A stretch of DNA of 46,431 bases from Parachlorella kessleri (GCA_001598975.1 BBXU01000880.1:1-46431); one strand, 5' to 3'; shown: positions 33,374 through 45,162, counted from the stretch's first letter. Notes: generated by a model not told the origin, from the sequence alone. Program-made: numbers and translations.

Positions 33374-33714
33374 CCAGCTGCGAGGTGAAGTGCTGCAGCC
33401 TACGTCATGACGAGTCCATATAGTCGTCAGAGTTTGCCAGGAATGAACTGCCAGACTGCTGCTGAGGGCTGGCAGGTTTGCACCTGGTGGGAACGTGGCA
33501 ATCGTGTGGTGGAAACTGTAGCATAAAGAGGACAGTTGCCTGTCTGTTACTGTGCACGGTCGGCTGAGAGCAGTGATCTCATTGCAACTTGAGCTGAAGG
33601 TGCATAACAGATGAGATGAACTGTGCTAGTCAGGCCTTGTGTGTCATTGCGTTGATTTTACTTGCTGCATCGATGCCTTGTCAGCAGAAGCCACCTTCGT
33701 CCCTTTTTTCCCCG

Positions 33715-33955
33715 ACACGTCTTGAGATGTCTCGCCAGGAGATGCTCTGGAGATGTGCAACTCAAACACATGTTGAGATGCCCTGCATCTTGAGACGGGC
33801 ATCTGAGCCTGCATCTTGAGATGCCCAGCATCTTGACATGGCCAGCCACCAAGCGTGTTAGGATGCTAGCATGTTGACACGCCTGGACATGGTGCATCTT
33901 AAGGCCATGTTGAGCTGCACTTGCATGTTAAGGGCTTCTCAACAAGCTGCTTTGC
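33715..33955. repeat. Cluster A of degenerate GCATCTTGAGATGC-type words
   Basis: At least nine variants of a roughly 14-base word occur in 240 bases, among them GCATCTTGAGATGC, GCATCTTGAGACGG, GCATCTTGACATGG, GCATGTTGACACG and CATGTTGAGCTGC. The outer side begins GTCCCTTTTTTCCCC. Cluster B, 1.75 kb away, carries the same words, in good part in the opposite orientation. Confidence 0.75.
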
Positions 33956-35700
33956 TTGGGGCAGTTTCTCAAGTGCCCTAAGGGATCAAAGACGCCAGCA
34001 TGTGACACGGCAGCCTTATACACTCCACCCCAGAGTTGTTTTACCTCTAGCTTGCGAGAAAATGGCGAGAAAAGGGCTTGAAGATTTGGCGCCAGCAGCG
34101 CGCCTCTGCTAAGCCTGAGGTGACCAGTCAGTGCCTCTAGTGTTCTGAGAAAACTTGCTACAAGCGATACAGATAAGTGAATTACTTGTGATCAGAGAGC
34201 TTGAGTTCGTATAAGCTGCCGACTGCTAGCTGCAGTCCGCATCATCGAACTGTTGAGAGCAGGATGGACCCGGCAAGAACAGCTCAAGCCTGCTTTGGTT
34301 GGCCGGGAGGAGGAGCTCCAGACTTGCAGGGGTGGACCAAAAAACTGGAGTACGTTTAGACACACGCTGACCGGTCAACTTCGCACCGTTTCGTGGGCGA
34401 GTCTGGCCGTTCACTTGTGCTTACTAACGAGCTGGTATGTTGTGCAGGGCGACTTTAGAAATAACTTAGCTGCAGTTTCAAATAGCTTCATAGTCACTGG
34501 CAGCTTGCTGTGGGGACCGCGGGTGGGGCCCCCGGGAGGCTTTGCTTGACTCTCATGGCCGCAAGCCGTGCTTGCAGCAAGGCTGCAAGGCAAGTGTTCA
34601 GACCCACAGCATTGCCCAGGCTTGCCAGGCAGTGCCAAGGTTGGTTAGGCCCGGGCTGCAAAGGGCAGACTATTTATTGGTGCAAGATTGGTATTTTGCT
34701 CACTTTGTGCACAGATTGCTTAGCTTGTCCTGAGGGATCTCCTAGCGTACCAGGGCTGCGCGCAACTTGCCTTGCTATTGTTGCAGATGGCTTCTGGCGC
34801 GACAGCGGCAAGGTCCGCCTTAAGGCCGCTCCCTTACAAGGCGCTGTGGCAGGCTATTTCCGCCGCTTAGGTTGCTTGGGAGTACCTGTGCTAGCTCATC
34901 ATGGACGATGTTCCTCACCTTGGCAGAGATGGCGTGCTCAAAGAATAAGGTAAGGTTGTGTGGCTCAGGCTTATGGCTCACACTAAGTTTGGGAAGAAGG
35001 AACATTGCACGGGCAGCTGTGGCTGGTGGTTTATGGCTGCACTTTCCATGTCGTATGGGCCCCCACCATGAAAGTTGTGTACGTCAGCCCTTCTCTTAGC
35101 AATTATGCAGCTGCTCCCTAACAACTGCAGACAATGGGCTGTCACCTTCGAGCAACAGTGCTCTGACTGGCACTTGCACGTAGTGCTGAAAAGTTGAGTG
35201 GCTGCTTCACCTCATAAAGCAAAGGCTTGTGCCGGCCAGTGCAGGTGTACCGCACCCTCAAGGGCGGTGTTCTGGCCCAAGGCGGCGGGAGCGGGCGTCT
35301 AAAGTGGGGCATGTGAAGGCTAGGGTGTGCTGCGCTGTGCTTCTGATAGCAAGCAGTGCCCTTCACAATTGCTGCTGTTGTACCTACATGTATCATAGTG
35401 ACCGTGCCTGGTGGCTTTACCATGATGAGGTTTGTGTTGACTTAGTTCAAGTCTTTGTAGCACCGTTGGGCATCCTGGTTTTATCTCCAGTAGGACTTGG
35501 CAGAATCGTTGCTTGCGGGTTAGGTGTCTGCTTGTCTAGCATGTTATTTGATACCCACAAAATTGTTTGCTTGAAGGTTGGACTGACTAGCATATGCATT
35601 ACGTTCGTGGACACCACATACCTTTGGGTGGCTACTCCTAGGGTAGTCGGGCAGACATGCAACAGTCAAGCAAGCTGCCATTGGTGGGAGGCTCGCCGTA

Positions 35701-35950
35701 CAGGAATAGCATCTCAACAAGGGCTCAACATGCACAGGCTGAGCATCTCCACACGGGCTTGAGAAGCTGCATCTTGAGATGCCAGGCATCTTGACACGTG
35801 TCAAGATGCTGCAGCTCAACATGCACTTGAGACGCAGCATCTCAAGATGCCCATCTCTTGGCGTCTCCCGACAGCTTGTTAACATGCCTGAGATGCCACC
35901 ATCTTATTCGCATCTCAAGATACCTTAACAAGCCCCCTTATTTTGGGGAC
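35701..35950. repeat. Cluster B of the same words, partly inverted relative to cluster A
   Basis: It contains GCATCTCAACAAG, GCATCTTGAGATGC, GCATCTCAAGATGC, CTCAACATGCAC and related words. Its outer end, read inward on the minus strand, starts GTCCCCAAAATAAGGGGG and soon reaches ATCTTGAGATG, comparable to the outer end of cluster A. The pair looks like complex inverted ends of an element of about 2.2 kb, though no transposase frame or clear target-site duplication is seen. Confidence 0.6.
35786..35809. repeat. 24-bp perfect palindrome
   Basis: The arm GCATCTTGACAC is followed directly by its exact reverse complement GTGTCAAGATGC, with CACGTG at the centre. It lies within cluster B. It could form a hairpin or be a dimer-binding site. 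Confidence 0.9.
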
Positions 35951-36481
35951 GTTTCGGTGTCCACTGTACCCAGCAGGGAGCCCTAGAAGGTGGTGTATCC
36001 CTCTGCTGCCTGGCACGCTGTGCCTAAGAAGGCAAGCTTTGTGGCAACGCAAAAGTGTCCAGAAGAGGTGCGGTCAGCTGGACGAGCTGTGACACATGTG
36101 ATGCACTAGGATGGGGAGCGCTCCATATTCACCTCAGCCACTCTGGAATAATTGTGCAAGCTGCCATACACTGTAAGCAATCCCGTCCAGGTACTGCTCA
36201 GATACATCCAGGCATGCACATGATATGCAAAGGTTCAAGGGAGTTGACATGACCCGAGGTTCCATGAAGCAGTTGGCGCCCTGCTGCGTGCTATGCCCGC
36301 CTTCAAGCCAGGCACATGCGCCTCCTTGCAGGAACCTTGTCGGAACGCTTTTTAGCTAGGGCTAATTGCTGTGTGAATGATTACCACATCACCTGCTTGC
36401 CATCTCTTCTCTGGGATGGGAAGTTGGGCAGGGTGACTCGGACTTGTGGTAGACGACCTGCGCAGGCAGCAACTCTTGACC

Positions 36482-38704
36482 ATGCTGCCCCTGAGGTTGT
36501 GCAGCTACTTCCTGGCTATCGTTGCTTGCTTCAGCTTGTACTCCCTGCTGCAAGAGCGGCTCATGACACGTCCCTTCGGAGCCCAGGGCGAGGTTTTTAA
36601 GAACTCCCTCTTCATCATTCTGGTCAACCGGGTTGTCACGGTGGCCGTCGCTGGTGCGGCACTGGCGCTCACGGAGCACAGCCTTCGGCCCGCAGCGCCC
36701 GTCTACCTGTTTGCGGTGCCATCAGTAGCCAACGTCGTGGCGTCAGCAGCGCAGTATGAGGCGCTCAAGTACGTCAGCTTTCCGCTGCAGGCGCTCGCCA
36801 AGTGCGCTAAAACGGTGGGTGGATACCACAAGCTGCAGCTGCCAGTAGGCCCTGTATCACACTGCTTAAAGCACATGGCTCAGGGCCACTGCCAGGACGC
36901 ACACCGTGCCCAACTGCTTGCCAACAGACCCACGGTTCTATCACGCTGTTCTGCAGGTGCCTGTCATGGCTTGGGGTTTTGCCATTGGTGGCGCACGCTA
37001 CCGCCGCAGGGACTACTTGTGTTCAGTGGCAGTGACCGCAGGCTGTGCGCTGTTTGTGCTCAGCGGCGATATAGCCTCGCCAGCCGTCACGGCCGGTAGG
37101 GCGCTTGGCGCCGACAGCCAGCAGTGGGCACTCGCAGGCGGCATGCTACTCTCAGCCTTCCTGCTATTTGACGGCTTAGCGTCAACCAGCCAGGACCGAC
37201 TGTTCTCACGCTACTCCATGCACAGCTGTAACCAGCTGCTGTGGGTGACGGCCTGGTCGGCAGGGCTGTCACTGTCAGGGCTGTTGGTCAGCGGCCAGCT
37301 GACGCCGGCGGTTGACTTTGTGCTGCGCCACCCACGAGCGCTTGGGCTCATACTGGCCATGTCTCTGCTGTCGACAGCTGCGCAGGTGACTTGCTACTGG
37401 ATGTGGGTGATGAAGGCGTGGGTGTGGGTCACATGCATGGCGGCCAGGAAGGTTTGTTTGTGGGTTAGACGCATTCTGGCCCTCCAAGTGTTCAGGCATT
37501 GACCTGCCAGTTGTGTTCATCCCTACAGTGCAAATGTCAGAAGCATAACCTGCAATGTCTGCCACCGTGCAGCACCTTGACCCACCATCGCTGGTCGGCG
37601 TTGTGGTTGCATGTGATGGCTTGTTGCCTTATTTCCCATAACCTCTGCCAACAGGCTTGGCCTGCTGGGGGCAAGTCGTACGTCAAAGCAGGTCCTAGAC
37701 ACTGTAATCAATAAAGATTTAACTTGGTGCTTGCAGCTCTTCATTTTTGCCACCATCCAGCAGTATGGCGCGCTGCGCTTTGCCCTAGTGATGACAGTGC
37801 GGCAGTTCCTGTCCATCGTGCTGTCCTGTTTGGTGTTCTCACACCACCTCTCACTGGCGCAGTGGTAAGTGTTGCTGCCTGTGCACAGCAGTGCATGCGG
37901 CGGTATGGGCATTATTTGCCCTGAGTTCGTAGTGCATGTAGCGTTCCACCATGCCAGCCACGGCAGTGCTCGCCCTGTCAAATCATCCTGCTTATTTGGA
38001 GGAGGAGGGTGTGATGTTGTCACTATGGCCAGCTGCAGGGCTGGGACGGCCATGGTATTGGGTGCCCTGCTGCACCGAGCTAGGGGCAAGCCTAGGAGTC
38101 CGAAAGCAGCCTCACTAGCCAAGGCACCTTCTGGTTTTGAAGGTAAGGTTTTCGCGCTTCTAAATCTTTGGTATATGCAAGGCATGAGGTTATGATCTCA
38201 TGGGACAGTCGAGGGTATGTATCCGAAGGGACTGGTGTGGCATGGTGTGGCTGGAAGCTGCACTGGCGGCGTCATGCACACATGTTGCTTTCGATAAGTG
38301 ATGGCGAACAGTGGCAGCAGTGCCTAATCTGTAGGCTCACTCGCCGATTCAAGCTGTGCGCTTGTCCCAGGTTTTCAGCGGTAGGCGTGATTCCCACTGC
38401 TGTCCCTGCAGGCTTGACGCACAAGCTGGGTAACGGGGAGGCGGCGCGGCTTATCCCGGTAGTTGCCATGGGGGGATCCTCTCCTCATGCCACCAAGCGG
38501 CATCCTCCACATGAAGGGTGCATCTCTGTGGACGCTGATGGCAGCTCTCGCAGGTCTTCCCCGGCTGTTGTAACCAGCTTAGCTCCAAGCCTAGCTATAG
38601 CTGGAGGCGGTGGGCTGCCAGAGGGGTCTGATGTGGAAGCGGCGGTGAGTCGCTCTGTGGCTACCCCCCGAAGGGCAGCCTTGCAGTCCCACACTGCCCG
38701 CTAG
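36482..38704 (+). CDS. UDP-galactose/UDP-glucose transporter 5-like (UTR5; SLC35B family)
   Basis: Nucleotide-sugar antiporter of the drug/metabolite transporter superfamily, expected in the ER or Golgi membrane, where it supplies sugar donors for glycosylation. Five exons keep phase: 36482-36814, 36957-37385, 37737-37864, 38039-38142 and 38412-38704, giving 428 residues. Seen: first membrane helix YFLAIVACFSLYSLLQERLM; YEALKYVSFPLQALAKCAKT followed by VPVMAWG across a splice, a hallmark of plant UTR5; FDGLASTSQDRLFSRYSMHS; PAVDFVLRHP; LFIFATIQQYGALRFALVMT; and RQFLSIVLSCLVFSHHLSLAQW. The final ~120 residues are hydrophilic, rich in Ser, Gly and basic residues, longer than the usual C-terminus and presumably cytosolic. 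The start is the first ATG in frame; a short upstream exon spliced at GCGCAG is possible. Substrate is inferred from family only. Confidence 0.88.
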
Positions 38705-39609
38705 CAGCAGTGCTAACAATGCTGCTTGGTTGGGTGGCATAGCCATCTGCGGGCTGCATGGTAGGATGCAGGGAGTGATGGCAGTAGGGTAGGCAGGGTG
38801 GTGCACGGTGGATTCAGCTTGTGCATCCGGTAGGCACGTACGCTGGGTGTTTGTAGCCCAGAACGCTGCTAGCGTGCAGGCAGGGTCCCTATAGCTACGT
38901 CTTGCGGTTTTCCAGTGGCATCCCCACCAACGTTTTGGCTGCTAGAGTCGGCCTTCCACTGTTCCTGTGAACTTCTCCTTTGTGGGCTTTACTGGCCTGC
39001 ACCATGGCTTGTGCCTTGGCTTACCCTGCTGTATAACCTATATAGTGCCAGCTCATGCGCGGCTTTGCTCGCCTCCCAACATCGCATGCTAGCCTAGACA
39101 CACGATAAGGCAAGTTTGTTGACTTTTCCACTTGAATGGCTGCAAGCACCCTTCTCTACTGGCATCTTATGTAGCCTGCACCGATGATGCCTTCTTCGAC
39201 AGAGCAAGGGAAGACATCGGCACCGCCCTCTTGCCAGGTGTCACTGTTCCTAGCCAGTTTTACACAGGCACCTTGCCATCATAACTTCAAAAAAGGCTTC
39301 CAAACATGCTATATATGTATCTAACCTATGCCCCATGTTGCCGCACAAAGACCATGCCCTGCCCCCTTGATATATGCCATCTTTGACAGCGGGCGGCTTG
39401 CCACTTTGTCTAGCAGAGGCTGTGCACCCAGCATGTAGCGGGACGCACCACCGGCAATTCCTGTGTAGCCTAGTAGGGTCACTGAATAAACAAAATAAAC
39501 TGATCAAAAGGGGTCTCTCGGGAGAGCAAAATCTTAGTCCTGGGGCGAAACGTGACCAAAATTGGCTAGTACAAACAAGGCTGGCAGGCAGGTCCTCTGC
39601 ACGACTGTA
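38705..39609. other. 3' regions of the convergent transporter and Kazal genes
   Basis: About 0.9 kb between two stop codons. Nothing with coding support, no RNA gene and no repeat is recognised. Confidence 0.45.
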
Positions 39610-40607
39610 TCAGCGGCGGCGGCAGATGGCATTGCAGCCCCCACAGTAGTTGGACACGCACGTGGTCCCCTCAATGCAGGTCGTGTAGGTGCAAGGGTCG
39701 GCGAAGCACTCCACCACAGGTATGCCCGGGGGGCAGTTGCCGCCTGTGAACACCTTGGGGCACTTTGGTTTTCCAGGCCGTGCAGGTGTGTCGACGGGTG
39801 CCCCACCACTAACATCTGCTGCACAGGAGGCAGATATCTGATGGGCGTTTTTTTATTCAAGTAGGGGGTCGTCCTAGTGAGCCTCAATGCAACGTTGGGT
39901 GACATGTGCCCGCTGGTGCTTGGCATAGGTGCACCTGGCATGCGAAAGGGGCACCGGCCTGCCTGCACCGGCTGTTGGCTACAATAGTTGCAGTCGGGCC
40001 GCATGTCCTGAGGCGAAACCCATCATGCCACGCCATAGTGCACCGTCCAGCCTAGAGCCACTGCTGGAACGACCAGCAGAGTGTGGGTGGACCAGATCGA
40101 ACCCCAGGACAGAAGCGCTCCCGGGTCAGGCCATGCGTTCCTCTCACCTCACGGCTGTAGGCTGCTGGGAAAGGTTCAGACTCACTGCCAACGCACCTCT
40201 GCACTCCCCGGTGTAACAAACTTTCACCCCAGCCTCCTGTGCAAAGCAAGCGTTGGGGTAGGTCTTGCCATCACGCCCACAGACGGGGTCGTATAGCTCG
40301 TAACACAGTGCGTCTGCGCAAGAGGGACAGGGAGGTGCCACCAGTGGGAGTGCATCAAGTTGGTGCCAAAGGGTTGCAAGGGCAGAAAAGTGGGGAGGTT
40401 GCTCAGCTCCTCTGTAGTTTGACTTGCTTCCTCTCCCAACGCTCCTCTGTCGGCTGCACTCCTGCACTTTTGGCAGCTTTCTCAAGGGCAAGGCACAAGC
40501 CCGCAGTAAGGTAACTCCTATGGGGTATGCCTGGGGGTACCTGCGGTTGTAGCCAAGCCCAGCAGCAGCACCAGGGCGCCAACCGCCTTCTTCACTTGGG
40601 TTGTCAT
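39610..40607 (-). CDS. Secreted Kazal-type inhibitor with a C-terminal CGGC cysteine module
   Basis: Three exons keep phase: 40541-40607, 40197-40313 and 39610-39818, giving 130 residues. Exon 1 encodes a signal peptide (MTTQVKKAVGALVLLLGLAT), so secretion is inferred. Exon 2 is a Kazal domain: CYELYDPVCGRDGKTYPNAC and, further on, VCYTGEC, the family PVCG-DG-TY-N-C pattern. Kazal domains usually block serine proteases by a reactive loop. Five cysteines are visible in it rather than six, as in some short Kazal forms. Exon 3 ends with a cysteine-rich module, CPPGIPVVECFADPC, then TCVSNYCGGCNAIC, then RRR. Exon 2 is 117 bases and flanked by phase-1 introns, so it can be gained or lost without breaking the frame. 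A further splice-like segment at 39935-40007 carries cysteines but does not fit the phase. Confidence 0.8.
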
Positions 40608-41566
40608 GGGTGCCTGCACGGTGCTAGGGCCGAGCCTTGAGTAAGCCACAGCTGGCTTGGTGACCGCTGGCACTTCATACAGGTACTGCTACGGACCGGC
40701 CACCAACGTCGCAAGTGATCCACAGCCTCTACGTGGCTGTGCGGCGATCATCCTTTTCAAAGCACTTGGGTGCTTGGACAGCCTGCTGTGCGCAAGTAAT
40801 CAGGTTTGGTCTAATTGTCGGCTCTAGGAAGGGGGCCTGCCTACCTTCTCAAAAGCAGGCTGCCGGCAGTCGACGTCGCAAGCAAATGCCCTCGCTTGCT
40901 ACTATAATCCACACAATAGCAAGGCCGACACGGCAGGGGGCGGTCTCGCGACAACATACCAACTTGAGGAGCTGTGTTGCCACGTATTGGCTACTAGCGG
41001 GCAGCTTCGATTGATGCTTAAGTGCTGGCTGAGAGATTCGCCTTGAGTGGTGAGGGTATGGGTATGGAATTTCCCTTGAAGAACTGGTGCGGACCGTCGG
41101 GGGGTGGGGCCCACCCACCCTCAAGTACTACCAACAGGTCGGACCCTCTTGAACACAGTTGGTTGCACGTTATTTCATTCCAGACTCACTGACAGGGACC
41201 CCCTGGGAACCTGGAGACCTGTGCACTGGTGCACCAGTCAGATCTGCAGGACCATCCTTGCGTATTATTTAGACCACTGACCAGCGTTACGTCAGTCGTG
41301 ACACGTCGAACAGGAGATTGGAAGCGTGAACTGGTGACCCTTCCTGTGGCCTCACTCTGTCAATGTACCAACATGGTGCACCTGTGCTAGTATGTGGACC
41401 GCCAACTGCTCCGGCAGCAGCTGTCTGCAGGCTAAGGTGCATCTGTAAGCTGGATAGTAAACCCCTTTATTCCCCTTCAGCTGGTCTGCTCCCCAAAGAG
41501 CCAAGTAGGCTGTCTTTGAGGATCACAAGATCACAAGAGGTGTCACCCAACGTTGCAACGGCCAAG
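40608..41566. other. Spacer between the two cysteine-rich genes
   Basis: About 0.95 kb holding the upstream region of the Kazal gene and the 3' region of its paralogue. No gene, RNA or clear repeat is seen. Confidence 0.45.
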
Positions 41567-42110
41567 TCAACCACACGACGCATTACAACCTCCGCAGTAG
41601 TTCGACACACAGTGTGGGCAGCCTTTGAGCGCACAGGGGTCAGCAAAGCAGTTCACCAAGGGAATGCCTGGAGGACAAATGTTGCGCAGCCCACCTCGTG
41701 GCCAGCTGCTGGACCTGTAGGGAGTGACTTCTGCCGTAGGAGCTTCAATCACACCTAGAGCTGAGCCTCGTCCGCCGCCGATGCTAGCTCCTGTGCAGGG
41801 GAGCGCAAAGCTGAGCATAGACCATATACCACTAGGGTGCTAACTCCAGGCGGCAAGCTTCAGGTTTCCCCGCAAAGGAACTCGCAAATCATACCCAGCG
41901 CCCACATCAATGCACCCCCGGGCCCCCCTTGCCCTTCAGCGAGGGATGGTCAGTCAATCCCCTTTAAGCCCTGCCAAGCTTGGGGAGCCCACAGGTCACG
42001 CCACAGGTGCAAGCAGGTGTGGGCCATGCTGAGCACACAGTAAAGTACTTACCGTGCGCAGTGGCCGCAGTAGCCACAATCAATATTAGCAGGGCTGTGA
42101 CAACCCTCAT
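41567..42110 (-). CDS. Small secreted CGGC cysteine-module protein, paralogue without Kazal domain
   Basis: Two exons keep phase: 42053-42110 and 41567-41790, about 93 residues. Exon 1 is a signal peptide (MRVVTALLILIVATAATAHG). Exon 2 has a variable linker and then the same module as the upstream-coordinate neighbour: CPPGIPLVNCFADPCALKGC followed by CVSNYCGGCNASCG. Both proteins share CPPGIP, CFADPC and CVSNYCGGCNA, so they are tandem paralogues. This copy goes straight from the signal exon to the module exon at the same phase-1 junction and lacks the Kazal exon. A small intron inside exon 2 (for example from the GT near TPYR) cannot be excluded. Function is unknown; cysteines suggest a disulfide-rich extracellular protein. 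Confidence 0.7.
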
Positions 42111-42681
42111 GGTCTCCAGCTTTTGTGGCAATCTTTCGACCTGCGCATCGAAACAAAATATTTGAATAAACGTATTTACCCTTCGATGCACAACCTGTGG
42201 TGCTTCTTCGAGGACCGTTGGTAGTTTGGTTGTGAACTTTCCATGCACATTTGGCTACTCAACAGACCTGCAGAACAGACCTGTAGACAGCCCTTTCGAG
42301 GCGCCAGCGCCAAGGCGCCAGGTTCGGTATATCGGCCTGCCGGCAGCTTTATGCAGAAACGAGAGCTCCACCATAGTCTGACTTCTACATGTGATCAGTC
42401 CGACTCTGAAGCTGGCAGCAGCCGTCTTAACCCGCCCTGTTGACGTGTACCTACCTGCGCTACCTAGCGTGGGCTCTCAACTGCGAAAAGAGCGAGATAA
42501 AGAAGCCCGTGTATGATTTCCAAGCGAAGTTCAGTCCCTCTCGCCACTTTGTCCGCCGCCAGCAATTTATTGCCACGTGCAGCGTACGCAGCGTTGCGTC
42601 TAGGACGGGGTGACGGCGCCAGAGAGTGAAAGGGGTTTGGGAAGGGTGGCAGCAACTTGTAGAACGACCTTGGCAGTCATC
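42111..42681. promoter_or_regulatory. Divergent upstream region of the Cys-rich and ankyrin genes
   Basis: The 571 bases between two start codons facing away from each other. An AT-rich stretch lies near 42155-42180. No clear TATA box or coding segment is seen. Confidence 0.35.
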
Positions 42682-45162
42682 ATGGCAATGGGGCAGTGCT
42701 GCGTTCTGGCTGTTCTGGGGCTCTCCCTTGTACTGCACTTCGGCAAATGCCAGGTACTGCCAGAGCTCCCACCAGCACCAGAAGGACTGGGCTCTGGTCC
42801 TGCCACACTTCCAGAGCTCTTAGCACCTGCCCTTGAAAGTGAGTTGATGGTAAATGGGCCAGGGGGACTGCCAGCACCTGCTTCTGAGGAGCCACTGCTA
42901 GCACCTGGGCTAGAGGCTATGCTGCCAGCAACGCTGCTGGCGCCCGCACCTGAAGGAGAGGCTGGCGTAGACCCAGTTGGTTACCTGATGAGGACATACT
43001 TCCTCAGCCCCCAGCAGGCAGCAGTGGTGGCGGCACTGTGGGCTGGCGAGGGTGCGGAGGAGGTGAGCACAAGGTTGCCATCTTGCTGCAGCAGTCCTGG
43101 TAGCTTGCAGATGAACAACCCTGCCGCAACCCTTGCAACAATACTGGCTCCCAAGGCCGTTTGGAAGGGGCTTATGCCGCGGACACTGTGTGCATAATGC
43201 CTGCATGCATGCGTGGACGCGCTGCTGCGCAACAAACTGCATTCCAGGCAGGCATGTGTGCAGGCGACCCAATAGCCGTTCGCCCTGCCAATGTGATATC
43301 TTGTTGGCCCCACCTCGGCTCTCTGAAGGGTTCCACCTCCCGCCTTCAACCTGCAGGTTGGCCCGGATCTGGGAGATGCCCTGGATGCCGCCGTCACCGG
43401 CCCCGCCCCGCCCCACCTGCCGCCCAACTACTCCCTGGTGGACTCCCTCCTGCTCACGGCTGTCCAGGAGGGTGACTTTGGCGCCGTGCAAGCCCTGGCC
43501 AGCAACGCCTCGGCCGATGTGAACGCCATCTCCCCCAACGGCACCTGGCCGCTGCAGCTGGCCCTGGAGGCGGGAAACTACGACCTGGCGGAGCTTCTGC
43601 TGGGGCTGGGGGCGGATGCCAACCAAGTTGGGCCGGCCACCGGGGGAGACACACTGCTGCTGAGGGCGGTCGAGGTGCGGGCGCAAGCACGCACGCACGC
43701 ATGCTGTGGGGTTCCATGGATTAGGCGGGCTGGCAAACGTTTCAGAGCAAGGAAGGCCTTCAGCCGAGCGCGCCTTTCCCGCAAACATCGCGCCTCCGCT
43801 GTGGCATTCTTTTCACTGAGCTGCTCTACATGCTGCATGGATCTACATGATTGGCACCGCCTGACCAGCCCCACCGTCAGCTCTGTTGCATGTGTTGAGC
43901 AAGGGCTTGATGCTCGCCTCGGTTGGCAGTGGGATCCCAGGACCGTGCTGTGTGTTGTAGGTGGGTCAGGGCAGCCCCCATTCATGAAGGCCGGCATGCC
44001 TCGCTTGCACATGCTGTGTACTGCTCCCTTCTTTCTCCACGCAGGCCCACGACAACGAGACTGCCTCCCTCCTGCTGGACCACGGAGCTGACACCAACAA
44101 GCCCAACCCCTCGGGCGTCACCCCTCTGCTGACAGCCGTCAACAATGCGGATGATGCCAACGTGGCTTACCTGCTGAACAAGGGGGCAGACCCTGGGCAG
44201 GCCAGCAGGGATGGGACCACCCCTCTGCTTGCCGCCGTGTCCACGGGCCAGAATGCCACCATCCAGGTGCGGGCCTGCCCGTGAGTTGCATGCTTGTCAG
44301 TGTGTACCGCTTGGTGCATGTTATGTGTGGCTGCCGGTGCCTAAATGATGCCTGCAAATGTGAGGTGGAACGGATTGGTTTAGCAAGTCCTGTGGCCAGG
44401 TCCCCGAGATAAAGGCACCACAGTCTGGAGGCTCGGATTCCACCTCTCCAATGGGAGCAGCTCCCAGCCAATGCCAGTGCCACTGCCATGCTACCCACCC
44501 TCCTCCCACCGCCCCTGGTCCACATTCCTCCTTTCCCTCCCTGCCTGCAGCTGCTGCTGAACAGCATGGTCAACGCCAACGCAGCCGGCCCCGGCGGCGT
44601 CACCCCCCTGCTGCTGGCGGTCCAGCAGGATGACCCAACCTTAGTCACCCAGCTGCTGTCCCACGGGGCCGACCCCAACCAGGCCTCTGCCAACGGCACC
44701 ACCCCTCTCTTGGAGGCCCTAGCCCCCGCCTCGGGGAGCCCTGCCGACCTGGACATTGTGCGGGAGCTGCTGAGCAGGGGAGCGGATGTGAACAAGCCCA
44801 GCGCGGCGGGCCAGTCGCCTCTCAAGGTTGCCCTCGATGCGGGTGACCCGGAGGCTGTGGTTGTGTTGACGGCTGCCGGGGCCGCCCTGGAGGGGCTGAG
44901 CCCCCAGGAGAGGGAGGAGCTGAGGTCTATCACGGGCCAGGTAGCGCCCATACCCCCGGGGGAGGAGGCGCTGCCGGTGCCTGCTGCTGAGTTGGCAATG
45001 TCCGGTGCAGAGGGTGGAGGATTGGCACTGCCAGTGTCACTGCCAGGCATGGGGGCTGTGGCGATGCCAGTGGGGGAGGGCCCGGCAATGGAGGGAGAGA
45101 TGCTGTTGGGCATGGCTCCCGTGGAGGAGGGGGCGGCGGGGATGGCACCTGTGATGGAATGA
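42682..45162 (+). CDS. Ankyrin-repeat protein with N-terminal signal peptide
   Basis: Four exons, all joined in phase 0: 42682-43062, 43357-43674, 44045-44266 and 44551-45162, giving 510 residues. The start MAMGQCCVLAVLGLSLVLHF is a typical signal peptide, unusual because ankyrin proteins normally act in the cytosol or nucleus. Residues about 25-125 are Pro/Leu/Glu-rich with repeated LPAPA and LLAPA words. From about residue 145 there are roughly seven ankyrin repeats with recognisable TPLLLAV and LLSHGADPNQ patterns, for example NGTWPLQLALEAGNYDLAEL, SGVTPLLTAVNNADDANVAY and GGVTPLLLAVQQDDPTLVTQ. The last ~75 residues form a Gly/Met/Pro/Glu-rich tail. Target and role are unknown. Confidence 0.85.

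Larger units (their letters stand above)
33374..36481. other. Intergenic region between FY and the transporter, with repeat clusters
   Basis: About 3.1 kb without a recognisable gene; open frames here are short and do not resemble known families. It holds the FY 3' region, the two palindrome-rich clusters annotated separately, and the upstream region of the transporter. Confidence 0.5.

Noticed and set aside
34510..34953. 147-codon frame inside the possible foldback element
   Set aside because: No resemblance to transposase or any known family; open length is expected for this GC content.
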